In this document: positions 6,319 through 7,169 of the stretch, piece after piece
Numbering within the stretch: the stretch's first letter is position 1
Layout: every line of letters starts with the position of its first letter
Assembly: GCA_023418705.1 (NCBI GenBank)
Contig: JAEZYZ010000003.1
Location: 1-7,169, forward strand
Reading direction: 5' to 3'
DNA length: 7,169 nucleotides
DNA from: Pseudomonadota bacterium
GTDB lineage: Bacteria > Myxococcota_A > Polyangia > Polyangiales > Polyangiaceae
Position numbers and translations under genes: made by a program
Notes under the pieces: generated by a model
Told to the model about the DNA's origin: nothing
What the model saw: the letters and a program-made list of their open reading frames with translations, nothing else
Databases searched by the model: none

Positions 6319-6371
6319 GGGTTCGTGCGCCGTCCCGCGCGGGACCGCGCGCCGCTGAGGTCCTTCTTCAT
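6315..6371 (-). CDS. Candidate 18-codon linking ORF between the lipoprotein and dppD-type genes
   Basis: On the minus strand an ATG at 6371 overlaps the lipoprotein stop as ATGA, and the ORF ends at a TGA (6317-6315) that overlaps the dppD-type ATG as ATGA. It would encode MKKDLSGARSRAGRRTNP, a basic peptide with no recognised motif. There is no Shine-Dalgarno before it, so expression would depend on reinitiation by ribosomes ending the lipoprotein. It fills an otherwise empty 49-nt gap. It may be chance; the double overlap is the only support. Confidence 0.3.
   Translation of the reverse strand: MKKDLSGARSRAGRRTNP
6327..6350. repeat. GC-rich palindrome just before the dppD-type gene
   Basis: GTCCCGCGCGGGAC at 6332-6345 is a perfect 14-bp palindrome. 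After one mismatch on each side the symmetry resumes with GCGC at 6327-6330 and 6347-6350. In minus-strand RNA it could fold into a hairpin ending 8 nt before the dppD-type ATG, or as DNA it could be an operator. Palindromes of this length are not rare in DNA this rich in G and C. Confidence 0.5.
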
Positions 6372-7039
6372 CGCACGTACAGCTCGAGTCGGGGGGCGCG
6401 GCCGAGACCGCTGCCCGTCGCGAAGCTCGCGCCGATCCCGTCGGTCGCCTCGCCGCGCACGGCGACGCCGTGGCTCGCGCGGGGATGGTCGGCCAGGTAG
6501 CGCAGTAGCCGCGTCACGTCGATCCGCAGCGTCGTCGGCGGCCCGGTGCGCGCCAGCCCCTCGCTCTTGGGCAAGCCGAGCTCCGGAGCGCTCGTGGGGG
6601 AGAGCGCGTCCGCCCGCCAGGGCTCGACGACGCGGTAGGAGGCGACCGGCACCGTGCCGCTGCTCGGCAGCGTCGCTGGCGCGGGCTCGAGCAACAAGAA
6701 CGCGCTCTCGATTTCGGCGTAGCGGCGCCACGCCGGTGAGAAGCTCAGGTACAAGGTCGCGCCCTCGGCGCCCCCGAAGGTGACGATCGCCGGCTCGCCC
6801 CCGGCTCGTCCACTGACCACCGCGAAGCTCTGCGGCCACAGCACGATCCTGTCGGTCCGCGCGTCGACGGGCTCGCCGCCGAGCGGCACGCAGCGGTTGG
6901 CCAAGCACTCCGTCTGGTCCGGGCACGTGCCCACCGTCGTGCACGGCTCGGGGGACTTGCTGCAGCCGCCCACCGTCGCGCCGAGGGCGACGCCCAGGGC
7001 GAGACGGCTCGCAGGGCGTGCGCGAGCGGCACCAAACAT
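6368..7039 (-). CDS. Small cysteine-rich lipoprotein with a DNRLRE-like C-terminal beta domain
   Basis: Predicted lipid-anchored envelope protein of 223 residues from the ATG at 7039; a GTG one codon earlier (7042) is equally possible, and neither has a ribosome binding site. Arg-rich residues and a hydrophobic stretch lead to a TVGGC lipobox with C26 as the lipidation site. A short segment with cysteines at about 33, 39, 45 and 50 (CPDQTECLANRC) follows, a style frequent in myxobacterial surface lipoproteins. The remainder resembles the DNRLRE/disaggregatase-like beta-sandwich: a core strand AFLLLEP, the TLRIDVTRLLRYL segment, a HGVAVRGEA strand, and the ending FATGSGLGRAPRLELYV. The domain call rests on pattern memory. 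It lies 26 nt after an upstream stop and 49 nt before the dppD-type gene on the same strand, so it is probably in that operon. It does not look like a substrate-binding protein of the peptide importer family. Role unknown. Confidence 0.8.
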   Translation of the reverse strand: MFGAARARPASRLALGVALGATVGGCSKSPEPCTTVGTCPDQTECLANRCVPLGGEPVDARTDRIVLWPQSFAVVSGRAGGEPAIVTFGGAEGATLYLSFSPAWRRYAEIESAFLLLEPAPATLPSSGTVPVASYRVVEPWRADALSPTSAPELGLPKSEGLARTGPPTTLRIDVTRLLRYLADHPRASHGVAVRGEATDGIGASFATGSGLGRAPRLELYVR

Positions 7040-7065
7040 CACGACGTCGGCTTAGCACGGGCGGC

Positions 7066-7169
7066 TCAGCCACGTCGGCTCCGGCGCCGCTCGAGCAAGA
7101 TTTCGGCGGCGGAGCGGGGTCGATCGGGGGGCGCGGGGGGCGCGGCCTGGGTCGGGCGCGGGCTGGGGG
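7066..7169 (-). CDS. C-terminal end of an unidentified protein (partial)
   Basis: The last 33 codons of a minus-strand frame run from the right edge to a TGA at 7068-7066. They encode a Pro/Ala/Arg-rich segment followed by a basic helix-like tail, RSAAEILLERRRSRRG. Third codon positions are mostly G or C, as in the real genes here, and the stop lies 26 nt before the lipoprotein ATG, which fits an operon. The other two minus-strand frames are also open to the edge, so the frame choice is not certain. Too little is present to name it. Confidence 0.45.
   Translation of the reverse strand, partial: PSPRPTQAAPPAPPDRPRSAAEILLERRRSRRG

Overview
The window is a very GC-rich stretch (about 70% by eye, not computed) with strong G/C bias at third codon positions. 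That bias explains the many long open frames lying in shadow of the real genes. The base composition, two cysteine-rich lipoproteins of a myxobacterial style, and the general gene content suggest a member of the Myxococcota, possibly Polyangia. This is inference only; no rRNA or other taxonomic marker is present.

Layout: two gene blocks converge on a short intergenic region at 3913-4063. On the plus strand lie a beta-class DNA adenine methyltransferase (5' end probably outside the window), a predicted zinc metalloprotease lipoprotein with a complete metzincin signature, whose start overlaps the methyltransferase stop by 8 nt, and, after an 87-nt gap, a glycoside hydrolase family 15 enzyme (trehalase/glucoamylase type). 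On the minus strand, reading from the right edge, lie the C-terminal tail of an unidentified gene, a small lipoprotein with a DNRLRE-like beta domain, and the two ATPases of a DppDF/OppDF peptide importer. The ATPase genes overlap by 4 nt (GTGA), and a hairpin with a T-rich tract closes the block just after the second one.

How the genes work together: the two ATPases should form the nucleotide-binding heterodimer of a di-/oligopeptide importer. No permease or substrate-binding subunit is in the window, so these must lie elsewhere, possibly beyond the right edge. The lipoprotein gene upstream is in an operon-like position, but its role is unknown. The plus-strand genes show no obvious shared pathway.

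Most unusual points: (1) the DppF-type ATPase carries an obligatory N-terminal extension of about 90 residues built from Ser-Glu repeats, encoded by a 30-bp tandem repeat; (2) an 18-codon ORF is joined by ATGA overlaps to both the lipoprotein stop and the DppD start and contains a palindrome; (3) a lipoprotein metzincin sits directly behind an apparently orphan methyltransferase. No RNA gene, CRISPR array or insertion sequence was seen.
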